Positions 1 through 8,448 of a stretch of 64,000 nucleotides of DNA are shown in pieces. The position numbers and the translations under genes are program-made. The stretch comes from Microbacterium oryzae (GTDB lineage Bacteria > Actinomycetota > Actinomycetes > Actinomycetales > Microbacteriaceae). Numbering within the stretch: the first letter of the stretch is position 1; each line of letters opens with the position of its first letter. Location of the stretch: positions 2,666,001 to 2,730,000 of the forward strand of contig NZ_CP032550.1 in the NCBI RefSeq assembly GCF_009735645.1. The letters are read 5' to 3'. The notes under the pieces were generated by a model, which saw only the letters and a list, made by a program, of their open reading frames with translations, searched no databases and was not told the origin of the DNA.

Positions 1-73
1 TCCCTTGCACCAAGAGTGTCCTGCAATCACATGTCGGCAGCTGCCACAGCAAAACAGCTACCGTGCGATGACT

Positions 74-1315
74 CTATAACGGCGAGGTAACGAGGGCAAG
101 GGGTGGCGTTACCTTTCTGTGACTCCGACGCGGGAGCAGGTCGACCAGCGCCACGACGATGAGCACCGCGACCAGCGTCGCGCCGACGAGCAGCGCAGGG
201 AGGGAACCGCCGAATGCACCCGTCCCCGCGCATGCCGCGACCGCGACCAGCCGCGCATACTCGATTCGACGAGTCGCCCGCAGCCGGAGAGCGAATTGTG
301 CGAGGAGGAAGAGCGCGGGCCCGGCGACGACGGCGATGAGCTTTGCGCTCGCCAGGGGAGTCCACGGGTGGGCGATGACGATCTCGTCGCCCACCGCCGT
401 CAGGATGATTCCACCGACGATCAGGACGTGCCCGTAGGTGTAGATGTCCCGCGCGCGGCCGGTGCGGTTCGCCTGGTCGTCGAGGGAGCGCTCGCCGAGT
501 CCCCGCGTGGACACGAAGTACAGCCACCAGAGCGCTGCCGAGCCGGCGAACGCGCTGATGAAGGCCGCCGCTGTCGCGGCATCCAGCTCGCGTGCGGCGG
601 TCGTCGCCCCGGTCTGGATGATCGTCTCGCCGATGGCGGCGATCACGATCAGCCCGAACCGCTCGGTGAAGTGGCCGGTAGCGAGGCGCCAGGATCCCGC
701 TGCGAGCCGGGGGCGGCCGGGGAGCGGAAAGTAGATGCGGGGAGCGATGTAGTCGAGGGCGAGAGCGATCGACCACAGCCATGCTCTCGACCCGCCTTCG
801 ACGAGCCCGCCGGTGATCCAGAACACGCCGGCGATCAGGAACCAGACGAGAATCCGGCCCGCCTGTTCTCGTTCTGCGCTGCCGCGGGCGGCGGCTGCGA
901 ACGTGAGAAAAAAGTGGCGGCCCACCTGTATCGCCAGGTAGGCGCCGGCGAAGAGGAGGCCGCGCTCGTCGAAGGCGTGGGGGACCGCGATGGCCAGGAG
1001 AAGGCTGCCGAGCATGAGCGCGATGAGCACGAGTCTGACGGGATTCCTCTCCGGATCGAGCTCGTTCGTAGCCCATGTCGTGTAGTTCCACGACCACCAG
1101 ACGGCGAGCAGGACGATCGCCGCCTCGCCGGCTCCCGCCCAGGTGAGGTCGCTCAGGAGCAGGTGCGAGACCTGGGTGATCGTGAAGACGAACACCAGGT
1201 CGTAGAACAGCTCCAGCGTCGCGGCGCGCTGGGCGTCGGCGTCATCTCCCCGTCGCAGACGTCCGTGGGCGACGGGAGGTGCGGACGCTGGCTCCTGCCG
1301 GGTCTGATCGGTCAC
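74..1315 (-). CDS. Low temperature requirement protein A (LtrA) family membrane protein
   Basis: A 413-residue, very hydrophobic protein with about ten predicted membrane segments. The family signature ELFYDLVFVFTITQ lies at residues 35-48, just after a polar N-terminus, as is usual for the LtrA family. LtrA was named from Listeria growth at low temperature, but the biochemical role of the family is unknown, so only the family is assigned. The start is GTG at 1315, chosen because a GGAG motif sits about 5 nt upstream; no ATG before the signature competes. The gene reads towards the left edge, and the hydrolase gene upstream is closed by a strong hairpin, so it is probably transcribed alone. 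Confidence 0.88.
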   Translation of the reverse strand: MTDQTRQEPASAPPVAHGRLRRGDDADAQRAATLELFYDLVFVFTITQVSHLLLSDLTWAGAGEAAIVLLAVWWSWNYTTWATNELDPERNPVRLVLIALMLGSLLLAIAVPHAFDERGLLFAGAYLAIQVGRHFFLTFAAAARGSAEREQAGRILVWFLIAGVFWITGGLVEGGSRAWLWSIALALDYIAPRIYFPLPGRPRLAAGSWRLATGHFTERFGLIVIAAIGETIIQTGATTAARELDAATAAAFISAFAGSAALWWLYFVSTRGLGERSLDDQANRTGRARDIYTYGHVLIVGGIILTAVGDEIVIAHPWTPLASAKLIAVVAGPALFLLAQFALRLRATRRIEYARLVAVAACAGTGAFGGSLPALLVGATLVAVLIVVALVDLLPRRSHRKVTPPLALVTSPL

Positions 1316-1345
1316 CGGGTCTCCAATCGATGAAGTGCTGAAGGC

Positions 1346-1380
1346 GCGGGTGGGGCGCGATCGGATCGCGCCCCACCCGC
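1346..1380 (-). terminator. Hairpin terminator after the alpha/beta hydrolase gene
   Basis: A perfect 17-bp inverted repeat (1346-1362 pairing with 1364-1380) with a single base between the arms, very GC-rich. It begins 10 bp beyond the hydrolase stop codon on the minus strand and ends about 30 bp before the LtrA start codon. It has no U-tract, which is common for actinobacterial hairpins. Confidence 0.75.
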
Positions 1381-1390
1381 ACGATGTCGG

Positions 1391-2356
1391 TTACGCGGAG
1401 AGGACGTCCTTCAGGTGAGCGACGGCCTGCGCGACCGCGGCCTTCGCCGCGCGGGTGTCGTGCATGCTGTTGACCATCACGAAGTCGTGGATGATGCCGG
1501 CGTAGCGGACCTGCGTGACGTCGACACCGGCGCGGCGGAGCTTCGCGGCGAACGCCTCGCCCTCATCGCGGAGCACATCGGCCTCGCCGGTGATGACGAG
1601 CGTCGGCGGGAAGAACGCCAGCTGCTCCTGCGTGGCTCGGAGCGGCGAGGCGGTGATCTGCGCACGCTCCTCCTCACTGGTCGTGTACTGGTCCCAGAAC
1701 CACTTCATGCCGTCCAGGGCGAGGAAGTACCCCTCTGCGAACTCCTGGTACGAGTCGGTGTCGAACCGCGCGTCCGTGACCGGGTAGAACAGCACTGCGC
1801 CCTTGAACGTCAGATCTCCGCGCTCTCGTCCCATGAGGTTCAGGGCGATGGCCATGTTGCCGCCGACGGAGTCGCCGGCGATCGCGATGTTGGATCCGTC
1901 GAGATCCTTCTCCGCGCCGTGCTGCACGACCCACTGTCCGACGGCGTAGGACTGCTCGTTCTGCGCCGGGTACTGGAACTCGGGAGCACGGTCGTACTCC
2001 GGGAACACGACGGCTGCGCCGGCTCCGACAGCGAGGTCTCGCACGAGACGGTCATGGGTGTGGGCGTCGCCGAAGACCCAGCCGGCGCCGTGCGTGTAGA
2101 GCACGACGGGCAGCACGCCCGTCGCTCCCTTCGGCTTGACGATGCGCGCCCGGACGGAGCCGGTGGGACCGCCTTCGACGGTGATCCATTCCTCGTCGAC
2201 CTCGGGCTTCCAGATCGGCTCGTCCTGCACGCCGTCGACGGCCTTGCGACCTTCCTCGGGGGCGAGCTGGTAGAGGAACGGAGGGTTCGCGGTCGCATCG
2301 ACGAAAGCCTGGGCCGCAGGTTCCAGGGCGATGTTCTTCGGGTTGCCGGTCGTCAT
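1391..2356 (-). CDS. Alpha/beta hydrolase, hormone-sensitive-lipase-like esterase
   Basis: A 321-residue alpha/beta hydrolase fold of the HSL/acetyl esterase type, expected to hydrolyse short-chain esters in the cytoplasm. The oxyanion-hole motif HGAGW is at residues 89-93, the nucleophile elbow GDSVGG at 161-166 (Ser163), an acid candidate lies in GEADVLRDEGE and the catalytic His in IIHDF near the C-terminus. An upstream in-frame start would add 41 low-complexity residues; the ATG at 2356 is preferred because AAGGA lies just before it. It follows the SDR gene on the same strand after 116 bp, so the two probably form an operon controlled by the divergent TetR regulator. The substrate is not deducible. 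Confidence 0.9.
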   Translation of the reverse strand: MTTGNPKNIALEPAAQAFVDATANPPFLYQLAPEEGRKAVDGVQDEPIWKPEVDEEWITVEGGPTGSVRARIVKPKGATGVLPVVLYTHGAGWVFGDAHTHDRLVRDLAVGAGAAVVFPEYDRAPEFQYPAQNEQSYAVGQWVVQHGAEKDLDGSNIAIAGDSVGGNMAIALNLMGRERGDLTFKGAVLFYPVTDARFDTDSYQEFAEGYFLALDGMKWFWDQYTTSEEERAQITASPLRATQEQLAFFPPTLVITGEADVLRDEGEAFAAKLRRAGVDVTQVRYAGIIHDFVMVNSMHDTRAAKAAVAQAVAHLKDVLSA

Positions 2357-2472
2357 GAGCTTTCCTTCTGAGTGGGTATCGGGTGATGGGGTGGCGGAGG
2401 GTGCGGCGTCTGCCGTACTCGAGATGTCGGCGCGCCGGGTCCGGGTCTCGCCCGGGCGCCCGGTGTGATCGT

Positions 2473-3165
2473 TCACCACGGCAGAACACCCGCCCGGTCC
2501 GTCACGGTTCCGGTGGGGGCCGCGGCGCCGAGGGTGGCGACGCGCACCGCGGCCTCCGCGCCTTCCGCGACGGTCTGGCCGACGTTGCCGGTGAAAGCCG
2601 TCGCCGTCTGCCCGGGATCGACGGCGTTGAATCGGATGTCCGGAATCGTCTTCGCATACTGCGTGGTGAGCATGGTGACGGCGCTCTTCGAAGAGCCGTA
2701 TGCCGCGAGCGTGTACTGCGATTCCACGCGTGCCGGATCGTGAGTCAGCGTGAACGATCCCATGCCGCTGGTGACGTTGATCACCGAGGGGTCGGTTCCC
2801 TTCCGCAGCAGCGGCAGGAAGGCGCGTGTGACCCTGACGAGACCGAAGACGTTCGTCTCGTACACATCGCGCAGCTGGTCGGCGGTCATGTCTTCGGGTG
2901 CTGCCACCTCGCCGAGGATGCCCGCGTTGTTGATGAGGACATCCAGGTGGCCGACGCGCCCCTCGATGCGGGCAGCGGCCGACTCGACTGACGCGTCGTC
3001 CGTCACGTCCAGCTGCACGAACTGCGCGCCGAGGCGATCGGCTGCCTCCTGCCCCCCGGTCGCGTCGCGGCCGCCGATCCAGACGGTCTGGCCTGCGTCG
3101 ATCAGGCGGCGGGCGACCTCATAGCCGAGTCCGCGGTTTCCGCCGGTGATGAGAGTTGTTGTCAT
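2473..3165 (-). CDS. Short-chain dehydrogenase/reductase (SDR), NAD(P)-dependent
   Basis: A 230-residue classical SDR. The Rossmann nucleotide-binding motif TGGNRGLG is at residues 7-14, the NNAG motif at 79-82, a catalytic Ser near 133 and the YGSSK active-site motif at 156-160. Length and motif spacing match carbonyl/alcohol reductases of this family; the substrate is unknown. An AGGAA ribosome site precedes the ATG. The gene is divergent from a TetR regulator, with two identical-geometry palindromes in the 141-bp gap, so it is likely the repressed target together with the downstream hydrolase. Confidence 0.92.
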   Translation of the reverse strand: MTTTLITGGNRGLGYEVARRLIDAGQTVWIGGRDATGGQEAADRLGAQFVQLDVTDDASVESAAARIEGRVGHLDVLINNAGILGEVAAPEDMTADQLRDVYETNVFGLVRVTRAFLPLLRKGTDPSVINVTSGMGSFTLTHDPARVESQYTLAAYGSSKSAVTMLTTQYAKTIPDIRFNAVDPGQTATAFTGNVGQTVAEGAEAAVRVATLGAAAPTGTVTDRAGVLPW

Positions 3166-3206
3166 CGGTGTTCCTGCCCTGTAGATGCGTCGATGCGGCG
3201 GATTAA

Positions 3207-3227
3207 GTTACAACCAAACCTTGTAAC
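3207..3227. promoter_or_regulatory. Putative TetR operator, copy 1
   Basis: A 21-bp palindrome with arms GTTACAA and TTGTAAC around a 7-bp centre, 42 bp upstream of the SDR start. The same GTTACA-9-TGTAAC geometry occurs again 57 bp downstream, in front of the regulator. Confidence 0.7.
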
Positions 3228-3263
3228 GGAACCCGGCACTCGGAACACTAGCGCCGCTGCCGC

Positions 3264-3284
3264 GTTACAGTCAAGTTGTGTAAC
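3264..3284. promoter_or_regulatory. Putative TetR operator, copy 2
   Basis: A second 21-bp GTTACA-N9-TGTAAC palindrome, 22 bp before the regulator start codon. Having one copy near each divergent gene suggests repression of the SDR operon plus autoregulation. Confidence 0.7.
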
Positions 3285-3306
3285 GGAACACGAAGGAGGA
3301 ATCCGG

Positions 3307-3933
3307 ATGTCAGAGAAGAGCCGTCCGGCGGAGACGCCGACGAGCGCCGGCGGGCGTCCCCGCGACCCGATCATCGAAGAGGCGATCATCCAGTCGACGC
3401 GCAAGCTGCTCGCGACGAAGGGCTACTCGTCGATGACGATCGGCGACATCGTCGCCGATGCCGGGGTGACGCGCCCGACGCTGTATCGGCGCTGGCCGAA
3501 CAAGTACGAGCTGGTCGTGGAAGCGCTGCGGTACGGCCTGCGAAAGCAACGCGAGGCCTATCCGGCCCTGGAGCTGGATGACCTCACACCGCGAGAGGCC
3601 GTGGTCGAGGCGGTGCGTCGGCTCGACCCGCGCTTCCACAATCCCCGCGCGATGACCCTGCACGGCAACTTCATGGCGGAAGCGGAACGCGAGCCGGGAC
3701 TGATCGCGCAGATGAGGGAGCAGGGCAATCAGCCGAGATGCCAGGAGCTGACCGACGTGCTCGTGGCGCTTCAGCGGAGGGGCGCCGTCCGGGAGGACGT
3801 GGACGTCGACATGGTGGTCAGCTTGGCCTTCGGCAGCTACTTCGCCGACTTCAACCGGTACGGTCGCGACGTGCCGGCCGACTTCGCCGAACGAGTCGTC
3901 GCCACCTTGTGGCCCGTCATCGCCGGCGGATGA
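3307..3933 (+). CDS. TetR/AcrR family transcriptional regulator
   Basis: A 208-residue repressor-type protein. The N-terminal helix-turn-helix reads MTIGDIVADAGVTRPTLYRR (about residues 41-60) and is followed by an all-helical ligand-binding domain typical of the family. The ATG at 3307 is preferred over an upstream in-frame start because AAGGAGG lies 7 nt before it and the alternative would run through the operator palindrome. It is divergent from the SDR/hydrolase pair, and two matching palindromes lie between them. The ligand is unknown, but an ester- or carbonyl-containing xenobiotic handled by the neighbours would be consistent. Confidence 0.92.
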   Translation: MSEKSRPAETPTSAGGRPRDPIIEEAIIQSTRKLLATKGYSSMTIGDIVADAGVTRPTLYRRWPNKYELVVEALRYGLRKQREAYPALELDDLTPREAVVEAVRRLDPRFHNPRAMTLHGNFMAEAEREPGLIAQMREQGNQPRCQELTDVLVALQRRGAVREDVDVDMVVSLAFGSYFADFNRYGRDVPADFAERVVATLWPVIAGG

Positions 3934-4032
3934 GCATCGTGTCGCGTGAGCATCGTCCCGGACTCGCTGAAATCGTCGCGTCCGAGGGGCCATCATGGCA
4001 TGAGGGCGATACACGCGGAGCGAGGTACCCGA

Positions 4033-5049
4033 ATGACCGATGACACTCATGCCGGCCTGCCGGCCCAAACGGGGGCGGAGGGGCGGCGGCGCGTCGCCGC
4101 CGTCGTCTACAACCCGATCAAGGTGGACCTGCCCGCCATCAAGGAGGTCGTCGCCGCGGAGCAGGCCGCGGCGGGATGGGGCGAGACGCTCTGGTTCGAG
4201 ACCACCGCGGAGGACCCCGGCAAGGGCGCGACCGAGGCCGCCATCGCCGAGGACGTCGACATGATCATCGTCGCCGGAGGAGACGGCACCGTGCGCGCGG
4301 TCGCCGAAGCGGTGAGCGAGCACGACGTGTCACTGGCGCTGCTGCCTTCCGGCACCGGGAACCTGCTCGCCCGCAACCTCAAGCTGACTCTCGACGACCT
4401 CGAGCACTCGATCCACTCGGCGTTCACGGGCGATGACCGGCAGATCGATCTCGCGATGGTCGAGATCCGACGTGAGGACTCCCGCGTCGACCGGCATGCC
4501 TACCTCGTCATGGCCGGGTTCGGGCTCGACGCGAAGATGCTGGCCAACACCGACGACGAGCTGAAGGCGAAGATCGGCTGGCTCGCGTATGTGAAGGCGA
4601 TCGTGCTCGCGCTCCGCGACAAGAACCAGCTGCGCATCCGATACAAGCTGGATGCCGAGCGCACCCGCTCGATGCGCGCGCACACCGTCATCATCGGCAA
4701 CTGCGGGTCGCTGCAGGCCAACGTGCTGCTGCTGCCCGACGCCGCCGTCGACGACGGGCAGCTCGACATCGTGCTGCTCCGCCCGGAGGGGCTCGTCAGC
4801 TGGGCGCAGATCATCAGCAAGATCATCTGGGAGAACGGGGTTCTCAGCCGCACCCGGCTGGGGCGGAGGTTCCGGACGAAGGAGGTGGAAGCGCTCAACT
4901 ACATCCGAGGCGAGCGCTTCACGATGACCGTGAGCCGGCCCGAGCTGATCGAGCTCGACGGCGACGAGTTCGGCCGCGCCACCGCCATCCGCACGTGGGT
5001 GGAACCCGGCAAGCTCACCGTGCGCGTGCCCGCGGAGTCGACGGACTAG
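4033..5049 (+). CDS. Diacylglycerol kinase catalytic-domain (lipid kinase) protein
   Basis: A 338-residue protein of the DagK/YegS/sphingosine-kinase superfamily, which phosphorylates a lipid alcohol with ATP at the inner membrane face. The nucleotide-binding motif GGDGT is at residues 82-86 and the second conserved motif GTGNLLARN at 107-115; the C-terminal half is the beta-sandwich domain with a conserved LDGDEFG-like stretch. Start codons at 3946 and 4000 are also in frame; 4033 is chosen from the GGAGCGAGG tract upstream and the position of the first domain strand. It stands alone between the TetR gene and the oppositely oriented PhzF gene. Actinobacterial relatives act in phosphatidylinositol mannoside or general phospholipid turnover; the lipid here is not known. 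Confidence 0.87.
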   Translation: MTDDTHAGLPAQTGAEGRRRVAAVVYNPIKVDLPAIKEVVAAEQAAAGWGETLWFETTAEDPGKGATEAAIAEDVDMIIVAGGDGTVRAVAEAVSEHDVSLALLPSGTGNLLARNLKLTLDDLEHSIHSAFTGDDRQIDLAMVEIRREDSRVDRHAYLVMAGFGLDAKMLANTDDELKAKIGWLAYVKAIVLALRDKNQLRIRYKLDAERTRSMRAHTVIIGNCGSLQANVLLLPDAAVDDGQLDIVLLRPEGLVSWAQIISKIIWENGVLSRTRLGRRFRTKEVEALNYIRGERFTMTVSRPELIELDGDEFGRATAIRTWVEPGKLTVRVPAESTD

Positions 5050-5084
5050 ACAGAGCGCCGCCTGAGCCCCCGCGATCCGGCCGA

Positions 5085-5927
5085 TCAGATGAGCGCGGTG
5101 CCCTGGAAGAGCGTCTGCGTCGCGCCGCCCACCCACACCGCGCCGTCTTCGTCGGCCGTGATCGCGATGTCGCCGGCCCGCCCGAGGCGCTTGCCCTGCG
5201 AGACCCGGTAGGCGTCGGAGGCCTCCCCGCTGCGGATGAGCCACTGGGCGACGGAGGCGTTCATCGACCCGCACACGGGATCCTCCGCGATTCCGATCGC
5301 AGGGGCGAAGGAGCGCAGCTCGAACGCGTGGGGAGAGCCGGGCGGGTAGGCGCCGACCGCGCCGACCATGGCATCGGGGATGAGCGAGAGGTCGGGGTCG
5401 AGCGCGAGCACCGCGTCCGCCGAGCGCAGACGCAGCACCGCCCAGCCCGGTCCGTTGTCGACCCACTGGTGGCCGACGACGTCGTCGCGGGTCACGCCGA
5501 ACGCGCGGATGAGCAGTTCGAGGTGGTCGTCGTCCAGCGCGCCCTCGCGGCGGGTCGGGGGAGCGGCGAACGCGAGCTCGCCGGGCCCGCGCCGGATCTG
5601 CACGAGCCCGGCCCCGCACTCCTGCACGACGTAGGCGCCGTCCGCGGGAGTGCCGCCGCTCTCCAGCCACGCGTGCGCCGAGCCGAGCGTGGGGTGGCCG
5701 GCGAACGGCAGCTCGCCGCCCGGCGTGAAGATGCGCAGCCGGTAATCCGCGCCCGGCACCGTCGCCGGCAGCACGAACGTCGTCTCCGACAGATTGGTCC
5801 AGCGCGCGACGCGCAGCATGTCGTCGGCATCGAGCCCCTCGGCATCGAGCACGACTGCCACGGGATTGCCGAGATAGGGCGTGGCGGAGAAGACGTCGAC
5901 CTGCGCGAAGCGCCGCGAGCGTGACAT
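5085..5927 (-). CDS. PhzF family isomerase-like protein
   Basis: A 280-residue protein with the PhzF/diaminopimelate-epimerase-like double fold. It starts MSRSRRFAQVDVFSATPYLG, followed by the conserved GNPVAVV, a Glu48 in NLSETTFV matching the PhzF catalytic Glu, FTPGGELPFAGHPTLG (its first 16 residues from 67) and DPVCGSMN in the second domain. The start at 5927 is supported by GGAAGGGG just upstream. No other phenazine genes are nearby, so phenazine synthesis is not implied; most PhzF homologues are isomerases of unknown substrate. It is divergent from the GH35 gene with 84 bp between start codons. Confidence 0.9.
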   Translation of the reverse strand: MSRSRRFAQVDVFSATPYLGNPVAVVLDAEGLDADDMLRVARWTNLSETTFVLPATVPGADYRLRIFTPGGELPFAGHPTLGSAHAWLESGGTPADGAYVVQECGAGLVQIRRGPGELAFAAPPTRREGALDDDHLELLIRAFGVTRDDVVGHQWVDNGPGWAVLRLRSADAVLALDPDLSLIPDAMVGAVGAYPPGSPHAFELRSFAPAIGIAEDPVCGSMNASVAQWLIRSGEASDAYRVSQGKRLGRAGDIAITADEDGAVWVGGATQTLFQGTALI

Positions 5928-5998
5928 GGATGGCCCCTTCCGGGTCGAGACGGATGGTCGCCTCCACGGTAGCTCGCGCGCGCCCGCCGCGGGATGGC

Positions 5999-6004
5999 TA
6001 CAGT
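5999..6004 (+). promoter_or_regulatory. -10 hexamer of GH35 gene (leaderless)
   Basis: TACAGT, 7 nt before the GTG at 6012. It argues for this GTG over the in-frame ATG at 5994, which overlaps the promoter. Confidence 0.5.
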
Positions 6005-6011
6005 CGCAGGG

Positions 6012-8375
6012 GTGACCGCCAGCCCCGCCGCCCGCCGTCCGCTTCACATCCGCGTTCCCGCTCCGCGCTCGCCGGAGCCGGCGCCTCTCGACATGGGCGA
6101 CCCCGCCGACGCGGCCGATGCCATCCGCCTGACCACCCGGTTCGTCGAGCGCGCCGGCCGGCCGTGGTTCCCGATCATGGGGGAGTACCACTTCAGCCGG
6201 GACCTGCCCGAGCACTGGGAGACCGAGCTGCGGAAGATGCGCGCGGGCGGGGTGAACGTCGTCGCCACGTACGTGCTCTGGATCCTGCACGAGGAGACCC
6301 GCGGCGACGTGCGGTGGGACGGGGCGAACGATCTGCGCCGCTTCGTCGAGACGGCGGACCGCGTGGGCCTGAAGGTCGTGCTGCGCATCGGACCGTGGGC
6401 GCACGGCGAGACGCGCAACGGCGGCTTCCCCGACTGGCTGCAGGAGCTGCCCATCGCGCACCGCACCGACGCCCCCGAGTACCTCGCCCTGGTGCGGGAC
6501 TGGTTCGATGCGATCGGCCGGCAGGTGGCCGGGCTGTTTCACGACGATCGTGATCCCGCGGCGCCGATCATCGGCGTGCAGGTCGAGAACGAGCTCTACG
6601 ATCAGCCGGATCACCTCGCCACGCTTCGCGACCTGGCCGAGGCGGCGGGCATGCGCGCCTCGCTCTGGACGGCGACCGGATGGGGCGGGGCGCAGCTCCC
6701 CGCACGGCGGGTGCTGCCCGTGTACGCGGGCTACTCCGACGGCTTCTGGGAGGAGTCGACCACCGGATGGCCGGAGTTCGGGAGGATGCACTTCACCTTC
6801 TCGACGGTGCGCGACGACCTCACCGTCGGCGCCGACCTCCGCGATGCGCCGGCGACCGGCGTCGCCGCGGATGCCGCCGAGGACCCGTGGCCGTTCGCCA
6901 CGTGCGAGCTCGGCGGCGGGATGCAGGTGGCGTACCATCGGCGACCGCACGTGGACCCGGCGGACGTCGCGGCGCTCGCGCTCGTGAAGCTCGGCAGCGG
7001 CTCGGCCTGGCCGGGGTACTACCTCTATCACGGCGGCACGCAGGTGCTCGGCGAGCGCTCCACGACGCAGGAGTCGCAGGCCACCGGGTACCCGAACGAC
7101 GTCCCGGTGCGCGACTACGACTTCTTCGCGCCGATCGGCGGCGCGGGGCAGCAGCGGCCGCACTTCCACGCGCTGCGGCGCCAGCACCTGCTCCTCGAGG
7201 CCTTCGGCGAGCGCCTCGCGCCGTGGCCCGCGGCCATCCCCGACCAGAGCGCGGAGAACGGAGAGAACGGGGAGAACGGACTGCGCTGGTCGGTGCGCGC
7301 GGGCGAGGAGAGCGGGTGGCTCTTCGTCAACAACCACCAGCCCGCCGCCGCGCCGCTCGACGAGGTGCCCGACGTGCAGTTCCACGTCGAGCTCGCCGCC
7401 GCCCCTGTCACCGTGCCGACGGAGCCCTTCACCCTGCGGCGCGGCGTCTTCGCGGTCTGGCCGCTGCGGCAGCGCTTCGGCGACCTTCCGGCGGTGACCG
7501 CCACCGCGCAGCCCATCACGCAGGTGGCGACGGGCGAGGGCGTCACGGTCTTCCTCGCGGCGACGCCCGGTGTGCCCGTCGAGCTGCAGCTCGCGGGCGT
7601 GAGCGCGAGCGAGGTGAGCGGCGCGCGCGTCGTAACGGCGCAGGAGCCGGAGCGGGGCGGCGTCGTCGTGACGCCGGACGCCCGCCCGGGTCTCGACTGC
7701 CGGGTCACCGCGCGGGGCACCACCTTCGTGATCCTCGACCCGGAGACGGCGGACGCGGTCTGGAAGGGCCCGGTCGCGGGCGAGGAGCGCGTCGTCCTCT
7801 GGCGGGGCGACGGCTGGTTCGACGGCGACCGCTTCCGCGTCGTTCCCGGTTCGGAGGGCGACCGCGTGCTGATCCATCCCGCTCTCGCCGGTGACGACGG
7901 CCTCTTCACGCGGGTGCCGGTGGGCGGGGCGGATGGCCGGCGCGCGCTGCCGACGCCGTCCTTCGCGGAGAAGCAGGTGGCGCCGGTCCGTGTCGGCGGC
8001 CCGGCGCGACGGCTGTCGGCGCCGACCGAGGAGGACTTCGCGTCCCTGGAGTCGGTGCCGGTGGACATCCCCGACGAGTGCTTCGAGGATGTGGAGCGGC
8101 TCGTCCTCTCACTGCGGTGGACGGGCGACGTCCTCCGCATCTCGGCGGGCGATCTGCTGATCATGGACCAGTTCTGGTCGGGGCGCGCGCTCGAGGTCGA
8201 CCTGCTGCCGTATCGCGACCTGATCCGCCGGCACGGCCTGAGCCTCCGCGCCTTCGCCTGGGCTCCCGACTCCGGCGTCCACGTCGATCCGCGCGTGCGC
8301 CCCAGCGCGACGGAGCCGCTGCTCGAGGTGCACGAGGCGTCGGTCCGAGCGGTGCGCTCGCAGCGCGTCCCCTGA
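6012..8375 (+). CDS. Glycoside hydrolase family 35 beta-galactosidase
   Basis: A 787-residue protein whose first 340 or so residues form a GH35-type TIM barrel. It shows GEYHFSRDLPEHWETELRKM and the catalytic signature PIIGVQVENELY at residues 185-196, where the ENE glutamates include the acid/base. C-terminal beta domains follow, including a jelly-roll-like end. No signal peptide is visible, so it probably acts on imported galactosides in the cytoplasm. A short direct repeat of Asn-Gly-Glu (ENGENGENG) near residue 415 looks like a flexible linker. No sugar transporter is adjacent, so its physiological substrate is open. The gene is divergent from the PhzF gene and is followed by an unrelated TetR gene. 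Confidence 0.88.
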   Translation: MTASPAARRPLHIRVPAPRSPEPAPLDMGDPADAADAIRLTTRFVERAGRPWFPIMGEYHFSRDLPEHWETELRKMRAGGVNVVATYVLWILHEETRGDVRWDGANDLRRFVETADRVGLKVVLRIGPWAHGETRNGGFPDWLQELPIAHRTDAPEYLALVRDWFDAIGRQVAGLFHDDRDPAAPIIGVQVENELYDQPDHLATLRDLAEAAGMRASLWTATGWGGAQLPARRVLPVYAGYSDGFWEESTTGWPEFGRMHFTFSTVRDDLTVGADLRDAPATGVAADAAEDPWPFATCELGGGMQVAYHRRPHVDPADVAALALVKLGSGSAWPGYYLYHGGTQVLGERSTTQESQATGYPNDVPVRDYDFFAPIGGAGQQRPHFHALRRQHLLLEAFGERLAPWPAAIPDQSAENGENGENGLRWSVRAGEESGWLFVNNHQPAAAPLDEVPDVQFHVELAAAPVTVPTEPFTLRRGVFAVWPLRQRFGDLPAVTATAQPITQVATGEGVTVFLAATPGVPVELQLAGVSASEVSGARVVTAQEPERGGVVVTPDARPGLDCRVTARGTTFVILDPETADAVWKGPVAGEERVVLWRGDGWFDGDRFRVVPGSEGDRVLIHPALAGDDGLFTRVPVGGADGRRALPTPSFAEKQVAPVRVGGPARRLSAPTEEDFASLESVPVDIPDECFEDVERLVLSLRWTGDVLRISAGDLLIMDQFWSGRALEVDLLPYRDLIRRHGLSLRAFAWAPDSGVHVDPRVRPSATEPLLEVHEASVRAVRSQRVP

Positions 8376-8403
8376 GGCCGCCGGAGCGAGTTGCCGCGAT
8401 TCT

Positions 8404-8435
8404 TTTACGGATGTAAGCTGTCTTACGTTCGTAAA
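8404..8435. promoter_or_regulatory. Putative operator of the TetR-YhgE operon
   Basis: A long imperfect palindrome: TTTACGGATGTAAG (8404-8417) and CTTACGTTCGTAAA (8422-8435) pair at 12 of 14 positions around a 4-bp centre. It ends 13 bp before the regulator start codon, immediately upstream of its ribosome site, so a bound repressor would block transcription of both genes. Confidence 0.75.
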
Positions 8436-8448
8436 GGAAGGGGGCGTC

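Noticed and set aside
3310..4323. Minus-strand 337-residue frame over the TetR and lipid kinase genes
   Set aside because: It is antisense to two well-supported genes and has no recognisable domain.
5085..5927. Phenazine biosynthesis locus
   Set aside because: Only a PhzF-like gene is present; no phzA/B/C/D/E/G genes are nearby.
5085..7877. 930-residue open frame on the minus strand over the GH35 gene
   Set aside because: Only its last 280 residues are a real protein (PhzF). The rest is Arg/Pro/Gly-rich antisense of the GH35 gene, a normal effect of high GC content.
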